The notes beneath the pieces are model-generated. The model did not search any database, had not been told where the DNA came from, and saw only the letters and a program-made list of their open reading frames with translations. Source: Verticillium longisporum (lineage: Eukaryota; Ascomycota; Sordariomycetes; Glomerellales; Plectosphaerellaceae). Taken from it: 64,000 bases of DNA. Where the stretch lies: contig JAETXT010000011.1 of assembly GCA_019188255.1 (NCBI GenBank), forward strand, positions 1,860,001 through 1,924,000, given 5' to 3'. Made by a program: the position numbers and the translations under genes. Positions 34,013 through 47,895 of this stretch are shown here, piece after piece; positions within the stretch are counted from its first letter, which is position 1, and each line of letters starts with the position of its first letter.

Positions 34013-35871
34013 ACGTAATCCACAAGCGAGTGGTTCACCCAAGCGAGTGGTTCACTTCGCCCGGGCCCACGACCTACACCTGAATTCTACAGATTCCACC
34101 TCCGCCCGCGATGGAGACTCTTTCAAAAGAAGGTCAATTATTCCTTGCTATCCAAGCTATGGACAATGACCCGAACCTAAGCGCCCGGAGTGCTGCGAGG
34201 ATCTACACCGTCCCCTTAACGACGCTCCTCCGACGCCAGAAGGGCAAACCCTCCCGACGCGAAAGCCCGCCCAATTCTGCCAAATTAACAGTACTAGAAG
34301 AGAAAACTATTGTCGAATATATCCTTGACCTAGATGCGCGATCTTACCCTCCCCGGTTGGGTGAGGTCGGAGATATGGCGAATCGCCTGCTTGCCGACCG
34401 TGACGCGCCACGCGTCGGGAAGAACTGGGCCGCAAACTTCGTCAAACGGCAACCAGAGCTCCGGACGCGTTTCTTTCGCAAGTACGACTACAAGAGGGCC
34501 CAATGCGAAGATCCGGACGCGATAAACGCGTGGTTCCGCCTCGTGCATAACATGATCGCCAAGTACGGCATCCAAGAGGCTGACATGTACAACTTTGACG
34601 AGACCGGCTTCCAGATGGGCGTTATCGCCAACGGAATGGTCGTGACCAGTTCGGAAAGACGGTCCAATGTGAAGATGAGGCAGCCAGGCAACCGGGAATG
34701 GGTTACGGTGATCCAGGGCGTTGGCGCGTTGGGTTTCTCCGTCCCGCCGTTCATCGTGGTTTCGGGCAAGTACCACCTCTCGAGCTGGTACCAGGACGAC
34801 GCGATTTCTCGCGACTGGAGAATCGCAACATCTCCAAACGGCTGGACGACGAATGATATTGGTCTGGAATGGATTCGGCATTTTGACAGGCATACAAAGT
34901 CCCGTACTTCGGGCGGTTATCGCCTACTGATCCTGGATGGCCACGAAAGTCACCACTCGGTCGACTTCGAACTCTACTGCAAGGAGAACAACATCATCAC
35001 ACTCTGTATGCCTCCTCATTCGTCACATCTACTCCAGCCTCTCGATGTTGGGTGTTTTGGCCCACTAAAGAAAGCATACGGTCGGCAAATCGAGGATAGG
35101 ATGAGGGCGGGTACAACGCACATCAGCAAAGAGGACTTCTTCCCGGCGTTTTCGGCTGCATTTCAGCAAGCAATGACAGAAAAACATCCAGGGAGGCTTT
35201 CGAGGAGCGGGGCTTGTCCCCCATAACCCGGAAACAGTCCTGTCAAAGCTGGATGTGAGGTTGAGGACGACGACGCCTCCGGGGACGTCCCACGGGGAGC
35301 GTGATTCTTGGGTCTCTAAGACGCCCACTAACCTGCTCGAGGCAGGTTCCCAGACTGACTTCATCAAAGGGCGAATCTCACGCCACCAGGGAAGCTCCCC
35401 AACGTCAATTTTAGATGCTGTTGACTATCTTGCGAAGGGGACGCGGGGTGTTATGCACCAGATCGCTCTTTTGAAGTCAGAGGTTATGATCCTTCGAGAG
35501 GAAAATGCTACACTAAGCCGACGCCGGAGGGCCAAAAAGCTACGTCTCCGGGAAGGAGGAAGCATGGCTGTAGGCGAGGGACAGGACAAGATTGCTCAGA
35601 AGGAAGTAGATATCCAGATAAAAGAGGAAACGCTGCAGAACCCGGGTCCCGCGTCGTGGTCCCAGCCGAAGAAACGATGCTGTAGCGTATGCGGGAAGAC
35701 CGGCCACAACGCGAGAACTTGTCAGGTAGCTATCTCATCGTCTGCAAAAGACGAGGAGGAGTGATTTTAATTGATTTACGGCGTTTGGGTTGAGGTTTTC
35801 CTCGGAATGTTTGTCGGGTCGGGGTGAAGTGAACCACTCGCATGGGTGAACCACTCGCTTGTGGATTACGT
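34013..35871 (+). mobile_element. pogo/Fot1-type DNA transposon, GC-rich and un-RIPed
   Basis: 1859 bp bounded by a TA duplication (34011-34012 and 35872-35873). Inverted repeats begin ACGTAATCCACAAGCGAG and run about 40 bp with few mismatches. Each end has two direct copies of GCGAGTGGTTCAC 17 bp apart (left: 34026-34038 and 34043-34055), likely transposase-binding sites. Base composition matches normal genes, while both flanks are heavily RIPed. It therefore either arrived after the Gypsy host was mutated or has stayed below the copy number that triggers RIP. Confidence 0.93.
34111..35764 (+). CDS. pogo/Fot1-type DDE transposase with C-terminal zinc knuckle, frameshifted
   Basis: Catalyses cut-and-paste transposition. 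ATG 34111. N-terminal psq-type helix-turn-helix (AIQAMDNDPNLSARSAARIYTV), then a CENP-B/Tc5 helix-turn-helix (SYPPRLGEVGDMANRLL to FVKRQPELRTR), then the DDE core with Asp163 (NFDETGF), Asp276 (LILDGHESH) and Asp312 (HLLQPLDVG), a DD35D spacing. The first frame stops at 35226. The frame shifts in the five-A run at about 35180-35184, after which NIQGGFRGAGLVPHNPETVL continues the family pattern to 35764. The tail has a leucine-rich coiled coil (ALLKSEVMILREENATL) and a CCHC knuckle (CSVCGKTGHNARTC). A homopolymer indel is the only lesion, so the element may have been active recently or may be intact in reality. Confidence 0.88.
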
Positions 35872-38800
35872 TAATATATAGAATACGTTATATATTTTAT
35901 AGCTAAAGGGTAGCTATAGCCTATATACTAGACTATAGCTACCTATCTTCTTAGTAATTCTAAATAGTCTAAGGTATTTATTAGATAGCTTCTTACTAGG
36001 TCTCTATTATTTAATCGTTCTCGTAGAAAAGAGAACTAGGTCTCCTATTTTATATTCTTTCCGAATTCTTCCTTAATTATAATAGCGGGCCTAGTATCTA
36101 CTACTAGTCTCTAAGAATCTACGGATTATCTTTCTCTTAGTTATCTACTAGGCTACTTATAGTTCCGCTATTTCTAAGTTCCCTTATTATTATATAGCTC
36201 GGCCTAGGTCCCCTAGTCCAGCCGGGTTATATCCTATTAATGCTTCTACTAATAATTACTAGATTATTATATATAATAATATATTATATATAAATTCCGC
36301 TATAGGGAGTAAGGAAATCTAGTCTATTTATTTATAATTATAGAATACTCTAAGATAGTATTCTAGGTTCTAATTCTATCGTTCTATTTAACTATCGGTC
36401 TATAAATAGAAGGCTATTAAGAGTCGTCTCTTTATTCCTATTATTTTATATAAAATCGTCTAAAACTTATTAATAAATAGTAACCCTTTATCTAAGATTA
36501 TACCTTTTAGGAGGCTATATCTCTTAAATATATAGTCCTATAGTATAATTACTAGACTAGCTATTATAAATCTATTATTAATTAGTATATATATAGTATA
36601 TTTTATAAAGTAGTCTATAATAATTAATATAGCGTTTTATTTACTAACTTTAAGGAGTCCTATAATAAAGTCTATAGATATTTCCTTAAAGGGACCGTTA
36701 AGTAGTAATAAGCTACTTAATTAACTATATAGCTTATAATATTAGGGTTTTATTATTTAATATATTAAATATATAAGGATATATTCTTTAATATCTTTAA
36801 TTAAATTATTCTAGAAGTATATATTTTTAAGCTAAATAATAGTCTTCCTAATTCCTTAATATTCTATTATTAAGCTATTATAAGCTTATTATAGGATTTT
36901 ATTTCTAAGGGCCTTATCCTATAGAATAAAGATCTTATTCTTAAAAGTTAATAGGCTATTTACTTCTATTTATTAATTAAATAGCTTTTACTCCTTTCTT
37001 ACTCTATAAAAAGGTATTATTTCCCTAAGCTTCTAGGATAGCTTCTTTAATAGATCTATTATCTAGCTATTAGTCTATTATAATAATAACCTTAATAATA
37101 TTAAGGAATCGTTTTATCTACGATAATAGGTAATATACCCTTACTTACTCCTATTCTCCTTAACTTAGCTTATAATTAAGCCTCTTAGAGAGGCTATCCG
37201 CTAGGTTCCTATTACTTATTTAATATTCGATAATAAAGTTAAACTCTAATAGTATTTATAACTATCTTCCCTATTATCCTAAGATCTTTAGCTTTTCTAT
37301 AAAATATTTATAATTAAAATAATCGGTTAAGATTTTAATTATTAATCTATTATAAATAAAATATTATCTCTATATCTTAAAAGACTCTATAATTATTATT
37401 ATTTCTACTTCTAATATATTATATCGTAGCTTTATACTTTTAAGCTTTTTTAAAAAATATATAACCGGTTTCTAATTACTATTCTCTAATTAAAATAGGA
37501 TTATTCTAATTACGAAGTTTAATATATTAAACTTAATTCTCGTTTTTAATTTATTATCGAAGTATTAAAGGATAAAAGCCCTTATAAATATAAACTTTAA
37601 TTTTTAGAAAGCTATTAAATTAATAATATTTAGCTAGAAGTCTATTATTAATTATTTAGTATTCTTATTAATTAAAGGGGCTATAATTTTCGAATAATTC
37701 TTAATAAAATGCTTATAAAAGCCCGTAAATTTAAGGAATCCTTAGAAGTCTTTTAAGGATTAAGGGGTTAATTAATCCCTTATTATAGTACTTCGTTTTT
37801 CTATAATATATATTTATAGGGGAGATTATAAACCCTAGAAACTCTATTATTATTATATTAAAGTCGTATTTTTCTAGATTTATATAGAAGTTCTATTCTC
37901 GAAGTCTTCTAAATATTATTCTAGTATTTTATTAATATTCTTCTAATATTATTTAATATATTAAAATATCGTCTATATAAATAATATATATTATATTTAT
38001 AAAGCTAGCTAGTATTATATTAATATATATTTAAAAAGTAATTAATATATTCGTAAAGCTAAATAGTATAATAAAGTATTTAAAGTAGCTATATTTTATT
38101 CTAAATACCGTTTTGTATTTATCCCCTATTTTAATATATAATCGGTAATAAATATCTTTTAAATCTAATTTCGTAAATAACTTAGCTATTATTAATTAAT
38201 CGAATAGCTTATAGATAAATAGAAAAGTAATATAATCTTTTTTTATAATTTTATTAAATCCCCTATAATCGATATATATCCTAAATTTATTACCCTTCTT
38301 TAGGATAAATAATATAAAAGTATTAATAAGGCTAATAGAATATCTAATCTATCCCTTTTTTAATAAATCGTTTATATATTCCTTTAATATTTCTAATTCC
38401 TTTTTTATTAAAGTATAGATAAATCCGAAAAGTAATTTCTTTCTATCTTTAAATTCTATTAAATAATCCTATTAATAATATTATAATAGAATTACTATTT
38501 ATTTAATATTAAATATATCCTTAAACTTATAATATTCCGCTAAGATTATAGTAAATAGCTCGTTTCTCTTATTATATTCTTATAAAAGTACTATAAAAGG
38601 AGCTTATATATTCTATAATATAATTAAAGCTATTATTAAAGATTAATAAATTATATTCTTAATTTATTTTCTTATTAATATAATTCTAATATCTTATTTC
38701 CTAATAGGGTATCTTTAATAGCTTTATAATTAATCGTTTATTAGCTATATTTAGGCTAGCTAGGGTCTTCCTAAGATAATATTATATTTATTTATAATAT

Positions 38801-39883
38801 TATCTATTATTATATATTCTATTATTATTATATACTTTATCTTAGGGTTATTTATTATTTAGTTAATAATCCTCTTTTTATTATAAATACTTATCTCTCT
38901 ATTTCGGAATACCCTATTTAGCTTATTTTACTTTTCCCTTAATTATTCTCTAGCTTCCTTTAGGAGATTACTATTAATAATATTAATATCGGCTCCTCTA
39001 TCTAGTATTACCTCTCCTTTAACCTAATTATTATTAATATATAATTTAATAGTTACTTTATATTATTTTAATCTCGGGAATAGCGGTTCTTCCTATTAAG
39101 GGTCTCCTATTATTCTTCCTCTAAATAGTTTATAGTTTACTATTAAATACTATTTATATAATTTATATATATAGCTTTATTTTCTATAACTTATATATAA
39201 TACTTCTAAATAATTATTAATATAATATTTATATTTATTATAATTATAATACTTAATATTATCTAAAGCCTTAAGCCTTCTTCTATTTATCTATTATTAT
39301 TCTATTATTAATTTATAAAATATAATAGATTAATTTAATTAATTATTTAGTTTTCGATTATCTCTTCTTTATAATTATTTATTAATTATTCTTTTATAGA
39401 TTTTATTTTAAATCTATTATAGATTATCTTAGCTTCTCTCTTTATTATTTTAGTATTATTTTAGGCTTCTCTTAATCTATAATAGAATCTCTATTCTCTT
39501 AGCTATTCTATTTAGCTCTATTCTTATATAAAGAATTCCCTAAACTATAATGTATTATATAAGATCTAGATTAAGTTTTATAAATAAAAGTATTATTTTA
39601 TAGATCTATAATAAAAGTTCGGATAGCTCCGCTTCTAAGCTATTATAAATATCTATAAAGTTTTAATATTTCTAATTAAAGGCTTAAAATTATTAATCCT
39701 ATTTATATAGTTTAATAATTATTTAGAATACTTAAATATTATTATTATCTATATCGCCTTTTAGCTAAGCCCTTATTACTCTTTAAATAACTTCGTAAAT
39801 AGATTTATATTCTATCTATATATATAATATCTATCTTTATTATAAAATATTAATAAAGTAATTACTTATATATATAACTTTAT

Positions 39884-40170
39884 TATTAAGAGGGCTTTAC
39901 TGCTTATATGAACCCCGTTTCATTGCTTTGGCTATGCCTAAGAGCTCTGAATAGGTAGGGTAGGTAATATAAGTCTTATAATATAGTTAATAATCTCTCT
40001 CTGAATTACTACTACCTACGTAAGTTAGATATACCTATCTAATTCACCGATTACGTAAGCTATAATTCACGTGCTCCTAAGAGCTATGAATCCTAGCCAC
40101 GGTAATCACTATATCGGTAATCCCCTACCGAGATCACTGCCCTAGGGAATCCCCTAATATTAGTTTAATA
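39884..40170 (-). repeat. Copia LTR (left, 3' LTR)
   Basis: 287 bp, direct repeat of 47109-47395. It retains more G and C than the right copy; most differences are transitions. Confidence 0.9.
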
Positions 40171-43100
40171 CTAGCTCTCTTTTCTTTATAGATAGAATAG
40201 CTATAAGAACTAATATTAGGAGCTATTACTAAGGTCGATAGCCGCTCCAATGCGCTTCCAATCTCTAGTCTTTAGCGCATTAGATCTACTCTTCTAGCCT
40301 TAAAGTAAACAATTAATAGTAAGAGAATAATAAATAGGATAAGGAAAACGTAGCTTAATCCTATTATTCCTATAAACGTTAGGTCCCTAGTTCCTAATGC
40401 CTTAGAGCAGTAGAATTGCCTATAAATAGCTCTCTAAGGAAATAAATTAAATTGTAATTTAAATAATAGGAATAGGCGGTTGAATCCCTTTAATAAAGGA
40501 AATGAATAATAATCCAATAACGTAATAGGCAATTAAATAGCGCTCTTATAACGCCTAAATATATACTCTTAACGCCTCTAAATTGCTGGTATATTAATAG
40601 AAAGTAAAAGAATAATTATTATTCTCCTTTATTAGCTTTCCTATTAGAATAATAGAATTAAACTGCCTTCGAAGGAGAATAATAGAGTTAAATTACCTAA
40701 ATAGAATTAATAGATCCTATTTAGCTAATCTAATAAATACCGTGCTCTATAGATCTATATATTTAGTTAGTAAGTTATAGTAACTCTATTCTATTTACTT
40801 TTCCCTCTCCCTATATCGACTTCTTTATTTTTAGATTAGCTAGCTTAATCTACTATTTCAGAGCTCCGATAATTAATAAATCCGCCTTTTTACCGCTCTC
40901 TCTCTTTTCCTCTTTCTCTCTTCTTAGCCTCGATAATACCGCCTAAGCGCAAAACCCCTACGCCTATTACCCCTCCCGCTAAGAGAGCGGCGAAGCGTAA
41001 GAACTTAGTCGGCATTAATCGTAGGAGCTATTAATCTAGGATATAGTGCGTATACGTAGTAATATTCGTAAGGTCCTCTACTTAGGGTACTTAAAGTCTT
41101 ATCTTATTAATAAGCAAATTAAAATTAGCGCTAATAGTATATACTATAATTTAGAGCCTAAGGGTTCCTATTACTATAAATATATTTCTAGGCATTCTTA
41201 TAAATTAATATAAGCTTCTGCGATCTCTATTTTCTAATATCTATAGCTTTAACGATTATTATCTATAATCTAATCGGGGCGTTTAAGTTTATTATAAAGT
41301 TTTTAGCTATCTAGGATAAGAATAATAAGCCGGTAAGCTCTCTTCTCTATTATTTCCCTAATTATCTAATTATACGATTAACTAATAGGGGATATAGGAT
41401 ATAGAGAAGTAGCGTATTATCGTAAAGGGTATATTAACGATCGTTAAAGAGGAGGAGGCGAAGGGGGGTAACGACCCTAATAAGGACCTCGATAGTCTTT
41501 ATAATACCGACTATAAGGTAGCTAGGCGGGCCGTAGCTCTATAGCTCTTTAATTGCCTCTAGTAGGACTCGTTAAATTAATTAAACTCGGATTCTTCGGA
41601 TTCCGAGGCCTAATCCGCTTTATAGAGCGGTTATTTTACTATTTTACTAATTACGGGGTTATCGTTTTTACTTCTAGAGTACTCGTTTTTAGGCTTTATT
41701 ATATTTTTACTAATATTAATTACCTTTACCCCCTAATTATTCTTTTCTTAATATTTAATTTATCCTTTAATCCTAATTATAACTTCGTTAGAGCTTATTA
41801 GCGCTTCTAGTACTTAGTTTAGCGCTCCCTTAATTATTAAATCTATAGGGTTATCGCCTCTAGCGATCTAACGAATTTCGTCGACTTTATATTCTTCGTA
41901 GCTTTACTATAATACTATAAGATCTATTATTAAGCGTTTCTTTACTATTACGCTTAATTAAACTAGGTATTAGTAGAGTAAGTAGCTATCGGTATAGATA
42001 ATTATCTATAGGAGTAGTAATTCTAAGCGTTTATAGATCTCTTAGAGCGTCTATTTAAGGATATAAGCTACGTCGAAGCTACTAACTATCCTATAGATCT
42101 CGCTAGCTAGAACTAAATATATAACCTATTTATATTTAATAGATTGCTAATAGAGGATATTACTATATATTATAAAGGCGTTCTCCTAATCGTAGGAACG
42201 TTTATTATTAAGGAGGATAATAAATCCGATCTATAAACTTAGGTCCTTATTATTAGCGAAGGAGCTATTAATAAATACGTAAAGTTAAGCTATTAAGAGA
42301 TCTAAATATATATAATTTAGGCTATAGCCTATATTAGCGATCTACTATTATATATATTTATTAAGCCGTTTAAAGTCGTCCTTCTATAGGTTCTTAGCTT
42401 AGATTATAATAGAGAAATCGAAGGCTGCCTCTAATTAATAGATTAAAGTAATATAAGTATTACGAGCTCTCTAGGCGATATATTCCTATTCTAAGCTTAC
42501 TATCCCTAGGGTTACTAGCTCTAAGCGATTACCTTAGCCTTTCTATTAAATCGTAAGATCTTCAGTTCTAACTTTAATAATATAGCTATTAAAGATACTA
42601 TTAGATCCTATATTAAGGACGGAAATAGGCTTTACTTAGAAGCTAGCGCTTTCGAGCTCTATTTATTCCTTTTATATAAATATAGGCTATCCGAGGTTAA
42701 AGGTATTATTAATCTATATTCCGATTAGTCTAAAGCTCTCTCTAGCTCTAGTTAGAAGTAAATATAGATCGTAGCCCGTTAGAATAGCGTTTAGGCGCTC
42801 TCTATAATAACGTTAATAAATTATAAACTAATAGAGACCTAACTCTATAATACTATAGAGCGGCTTTATAATATAGAAGACGATTCTATCGGGGTATCTA
42901 TATTATAGCTCCTTAAGAATATATAGGAGAACGTTACATAATAGATCTATAGTACTCTAGGTATAGGCTTAATTAATATTATAGAGTATTAACTAGTAGC
43001 TATATTACTATAGTATTAGGGCGATTACTAGGATTAATCGTTAGCTATAGCGTATAATCGTAAGCGACTACGTTAATAGGGTTATCTTCTCCTAGTTATT

Positions 43101-46100
43101 ATATCCCTAAACTATTAATCTTAACTTCTTATATAGGGCTTAAGGGAGGCCTTTTACCTCTCTTATAAGCTAGTATCTAAAGATCTTAGTACTAGGAAAT
43201 GCGGATCTCCTAATCGGTACGATTACTCTAGCTACTAGGAGTAAATCGATTTCCTCCTAGTTAGACTATTTAAATAGCTTCCTAGGGGTCGTTATTCTAC
43301 CTTTATTATATAGTTAAATAGCTAAATCGTACCCCTACTATTCCCTTTTAATAATAAATTAGCGCTCGATCTATAAAGTCCTAGTCGTATTACTCTTATA
43401 ATCCGTAAAAGCCGCCTATAATAGATTCATAGCGTTTATTAACTTCCTAGGTCTCCTACATCGTCGTAGTAGAATTAGCTCTAAGTACTTAAATAGTTCT
43501 AGGGTCTCTAGAGTTCGAATTACTATTATCTCCCTAGCCTATTAATCTAGCGATCTATTATATAGCTTAATATATATTCCTCTAAACTCTATTAAGCCAT
43601 TAACTATTTCAACTATAACTACTATATTAGAAACTAATATAACCTTATAGGGACTAATCTATTTCTCCTACTCTTAGAATATAAGAATATCGCTTCCTAG
43701 CTCTAGCGATCTCGGTAGTAATTACTTAATATCTAGTCTATTATAGGTATTAAGAGCGTTATTAACCTTCCGCTTAGCGACTATTCGCCGAAGCTCCGCT
43801 ATCGCTTTATTAACCGCTTTAGCGCGCTATGCTTAAGTTATAATAGGCGCTAAGTTAGTAGTAATCCTAGATATCGCCCCGAATACGAGTAATATAAGTA
43901 TTAATCTATTAGGCCTAGCGGTATCGTTTACTACCTTTATAGCTCCTTAAAGTAGCGATTCTAGGCTCGTATTACGAGACTCTACCTTTAAGATCTCGTA
44001 CGCTCTATATATTAGCTTATAGTAGCTCTTAACCTTACCGATTAATTAATAGGCCTCTATAGGGATCTAATAGTAGATTATACCTAGAAGGTATACCTCT
44101 ACCCTAAACTCTATAGAAGTAAAGTTCGTTCTAGTATTAATAGTTATAATATCTAGAGGCCTAAGGTATATATCTAATTAGTACCTCTTAAGAGCTTCCT
44201 ATATTACGCAAGCTATAAAATTAGGAATAAAAGTTACGGACTAGAATCCTATACTCGCATTAATTATAGAAAGAATAGGCTTTCTATCTAAGTATATAAT
44301 ATCGATTAAAATCTCGTAATTAAAGTCGATATCTAACCTTAAAGTAAACTTAAAATATTACGGAGACTTCCCTTTAATCTAATAATAGTAATAGAAGCGG
44401 TTTATTAGCTCTAGAGCGTCCCGATTTACGTCCTAGTCTACTCTCTAGAGCAGGTTCTATAGCTTCTCTATAGATAAGTAACTAAATTGCTTATAAATAT
44501 ATCGGAGCTCTACTTCTATTAGAAACGCTACTCTATCGCTCTCTATCCCTATTATATATATAATCCTAGAGCTAGTATAAGTCTTCGTATCTAGGAAGAA
44601 CTATAAATAGCCCTATTTACGAAAAATAGGCGTATACTCTTAGATCTCCTTAATACGCTTTACTAGCTTATTATATATATTATCTAAGTAAATTCCGAGA
44701 TCGTCTATATCCTTAATATAAAGTAGGAATAGGGTATCTATCGGGACGATATAGAATATAATTCTCCTAATTAATATTAGAATAGTAATTTCCTCTATTA
44801 TAGAAATAGGATTTCCTACTCCGAATCTTACTCTAGCCCCTATTCCCTATTTATTAACTATTAAGCTTAGTATTAGGGCTATTAGGGCCCTTATTTATAA
44901 AGCTCCTATTATAGAAACTAATACTATACCTATATTAGGGATAATACTATATTATATAGAAATACTATTAATCTAATATTAAGTAAAGAGCTATTCTATT
45001 GGAGCTATTATTTTAGCTTTTAGACTACTCCCCCTAATTCTATATTAAAATAACTTATTTACTAGGAAGTATATAGTATAGGTATTTATTAATTCGCTCT
45101 TAGGATTAGACTTAAAAGCATCGTCTACTCCTAGCTTATCGGAAATAGGATTATCTAATTCCGAGCTCTTAATAGGTTCTATTATTATTCAAAACTAATA
45201 GTATCCTTTCCGCTAATCCCTATATACTTCTTATATACGTTTCTACTATTCTTTCGAATATTATTATTCCTTAGGAGAGTACTTCGTCGATCTATAATCT
45301 CGTTTAGAGTATATCTAGTATTTATAAATTCTAGATAATTAACGATTATTAGTTCTATATACCGACTACTCTCTACGATCTCCCCTTCTACTAGCTTAGC
45401 GATATCCGCTCCTATAACGTCTATTAATATAGAAGTGCCTAAGTATTCTAGTATTCTCCTCTACTTTTAGTATACTCTTAAGCTATACGGATAGTATATT
45501 AAAAGATTACTCCAGCCTTATTAATATAATCTTTAGCTCTAGGACGCCTTAAACTACCCTTAAAGTATTTATATAGAAATAAATCTCTTCCTTAAATATA
45601 GGGCTAAGTACTCTCTAGTATTACTAAAGCCTATCTAGAAGGATCTAGAGAACTTCTATTTATAGCTTTCCTATATTATTAACTTCTACTATTATAGAGT
45701 AGAACGTTATCGAGCTCTAATCTATATAATACTATACTCTATTAATCTCCGAATCGAATTATTATTTAATCGCTAGGTATATTTAATAGAATCCTATACT
45801 CTAGTTTATATACTCTAGGAAGAAAGTTTATATACGCTTTAAAAATATACTTAGCAAGAACGTATAGAGCTACGTATAGCGGATTTATAATAATTCATAA
45901 ACGTCTATAAAGATATATATTTTATCGTTAAGGATATCGTATATCTCCTTAAAGTAATTACTCTCTTTATTCTAGAATAATACGAATTACTTAATTATAG
46001 CTCTATCGATTAATAAATTTACTAATTTATATAATAATAGAGTATAATACTAAGCTAGTAGGTTCTAAGTAATATTTAGAGGTAGGGTCTTATTTCTTCG

Positions 46101-47108
46101 CGATTAAAGCGTAATCTCTAATTAGCTAGATTATTTACTCTATTAATTAGATAACCCTAGAACTAAGGGCTATTAGGGATCTATCCTCCCCGTTTATAGT
46201 TTTCGGATTTAAGATAGCTAAGCGTTCCCTATAGGTTATTATTCATCGTCCTACTAGTCTCGCTATTCCTCTACTCTTTAGAGTACTAAATCCCAATTAA
46301 TAGTAATCGACTCTATTATATCGGGCATCTCTTCCTATAAAAGCATTAGGATTAATCTCTTCGACGTCTTAGCATTTACTACTCCTAGAAGAGGGATCCT
46401 GCGCTCTATTAGATATACTTTTAATACTCGAATAATCGTTATATTATAGGAATTAAAGTCCTCTTTAGTCTAGCCCTAGAAGTCTTCGATAAACGCCTCT
46501 AGGAGGTAAACTCCCTTTATAGTCCCGTATATACTTATTACCTTAAAGATCTAAGCGCTCTTAAGATCTACGGATACTAAATCTAATAATCTAGGGAACC
46601 GTAATTCTACTCTATTAATAATAAAGTTAATATCGAGACCCTTCCTAACCTTCTACGTTAAACGTAATATACTAAGTTCTTCTAGAATACCGTCGAACTC
46701 CTATTATATCTTTTTAGCGCTCTCTAGCTCTATTACGGAGCTATTACCGTAATCCGAGGAGCTTATTATCGCTAATTTTATTAAAGCTCTACTACGGCTA
46801 ATTAACTATTCCGTAGAGCTTCGTTTATCGGGTTTAATAGCTAGTATATAGCCTAGGTAGTAATCTTAAGCGTAGGAGTCCTAAGGTACTCGAAGTAGAC
46901 GGTACTCCTATAGATCACGTAATAGGGGATTTCCCTACTACTAAGCTCTTATAAGAGTCCTAAAGTACTTAAAGTAAATAGTGCTCTTACGATCATTTAT
47001 AAAGTATAACCGATAAGCTTATATATAGCGAATTTACTATCTATAGGATCGATCCTAACTTCTCTAGCTCTAGCTATTCTATATTACGTTAAACGCAATA
47101 CTAATTAG

Positions 47109-47395
47109 TATTAAAAGGGCTTTACTACTTATATAAACCCCATTTCATTGCTTTAGCTATACCTAAGAGCTCTAAATAGGTAGGGTAGGTAATATAAGTC
47201 TTATAATATAGTTAATGATCTCTCTCTGAATTACTACTACCTATATAAGTTAGATATACCTATCTAATTCACCGATTACGTAAGCTATAATTCACGTGCT
47301 CCTAAGAGCTATAAATCCTAGCCACGGTAATTACTATATCGGTAATCCCCTACCGAGATCACTGCCCTAGGGAATCCCCTAATATTAATTCAATA
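47109..47395 (-). repeat. Copia LTR (right, 5' LTR)
   Basis: 287 bp, same length as the left LTR, followed directly by the tttat target duplication. Confidence 0.9.
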
Positions 47396-47895
47396 TTTAT
47401 CGATATTTCTATAGAAACTCTTCTTATTAAGTTAGAATCGTATATTAAAGCTAAATAAGAAAGTATTAAGTTCTAATTAAGATATCCCTTTATATTAAAT
47501 AGTTAATAATTATATTTTCGTAAAAAGCGTATTTTATAATTCTTTATAAAGTATTATTCTAAATATTAATATTAATTTATTAATTATTCTTAATAATAGG
47601 CTTATTAAATCTCCTTTTTAGAATATAATTAATTCTTCGTATTTCCTTTTCTTTATAAATTTATATTATTCTTCCTTTAATTATTAATCTAATTCCTTAT
47701 TTATAATTAATAATAGATTATTAAATATATTATTCTTAATATCTTATCTTTATTCTATATTAAGCCTTAATTATATTAATTCTTTAATATTCTCTATTTA
47801 CTATCCTATAATAGCTTATCTTTTAATATTCTATATATCTCTAATCGATATATTATCTTAATAATTATTACTCCTTAAAAGTAGATTAATTATTA

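Larger units (their letters stand above)
39884..47395 (-). mobile_element. RIP-degraded Ty1/Copia LTR retrotransposon nested in the Gypsy element
   Basis: 7512 bp with two 287-bp LTRs (39884-40170 and 47109-47395) that begin TATTAA and end AATA, the RIPed form of TGTT...AACA. A 5-bp target duplication tttat flanks it (39879-39883 and 47396-47400). The minus strand retains Copia polyprotein words: VPIDTLFLLYIKDIDDLGIY at about 44.69-44.76 kb (protease to pre-integrase region), a TPIFRK-stop-GYL block at 44.6 kb, and an integrase zinc-binding helix ELRYIYKQFSYLSIEKL at about 44.46-44.53 kb. Several in-frame TAG codons fall where Trp is expected (TGG to TAG). All frames are closed. Confidence 0.9.

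Noticed and set aside
41553..41801. 82-aa open frame in the AT-rich block
   Set aside because: It lies antisense to the degraded Copia polyprotein and has RIP-biased composition; chance frame.
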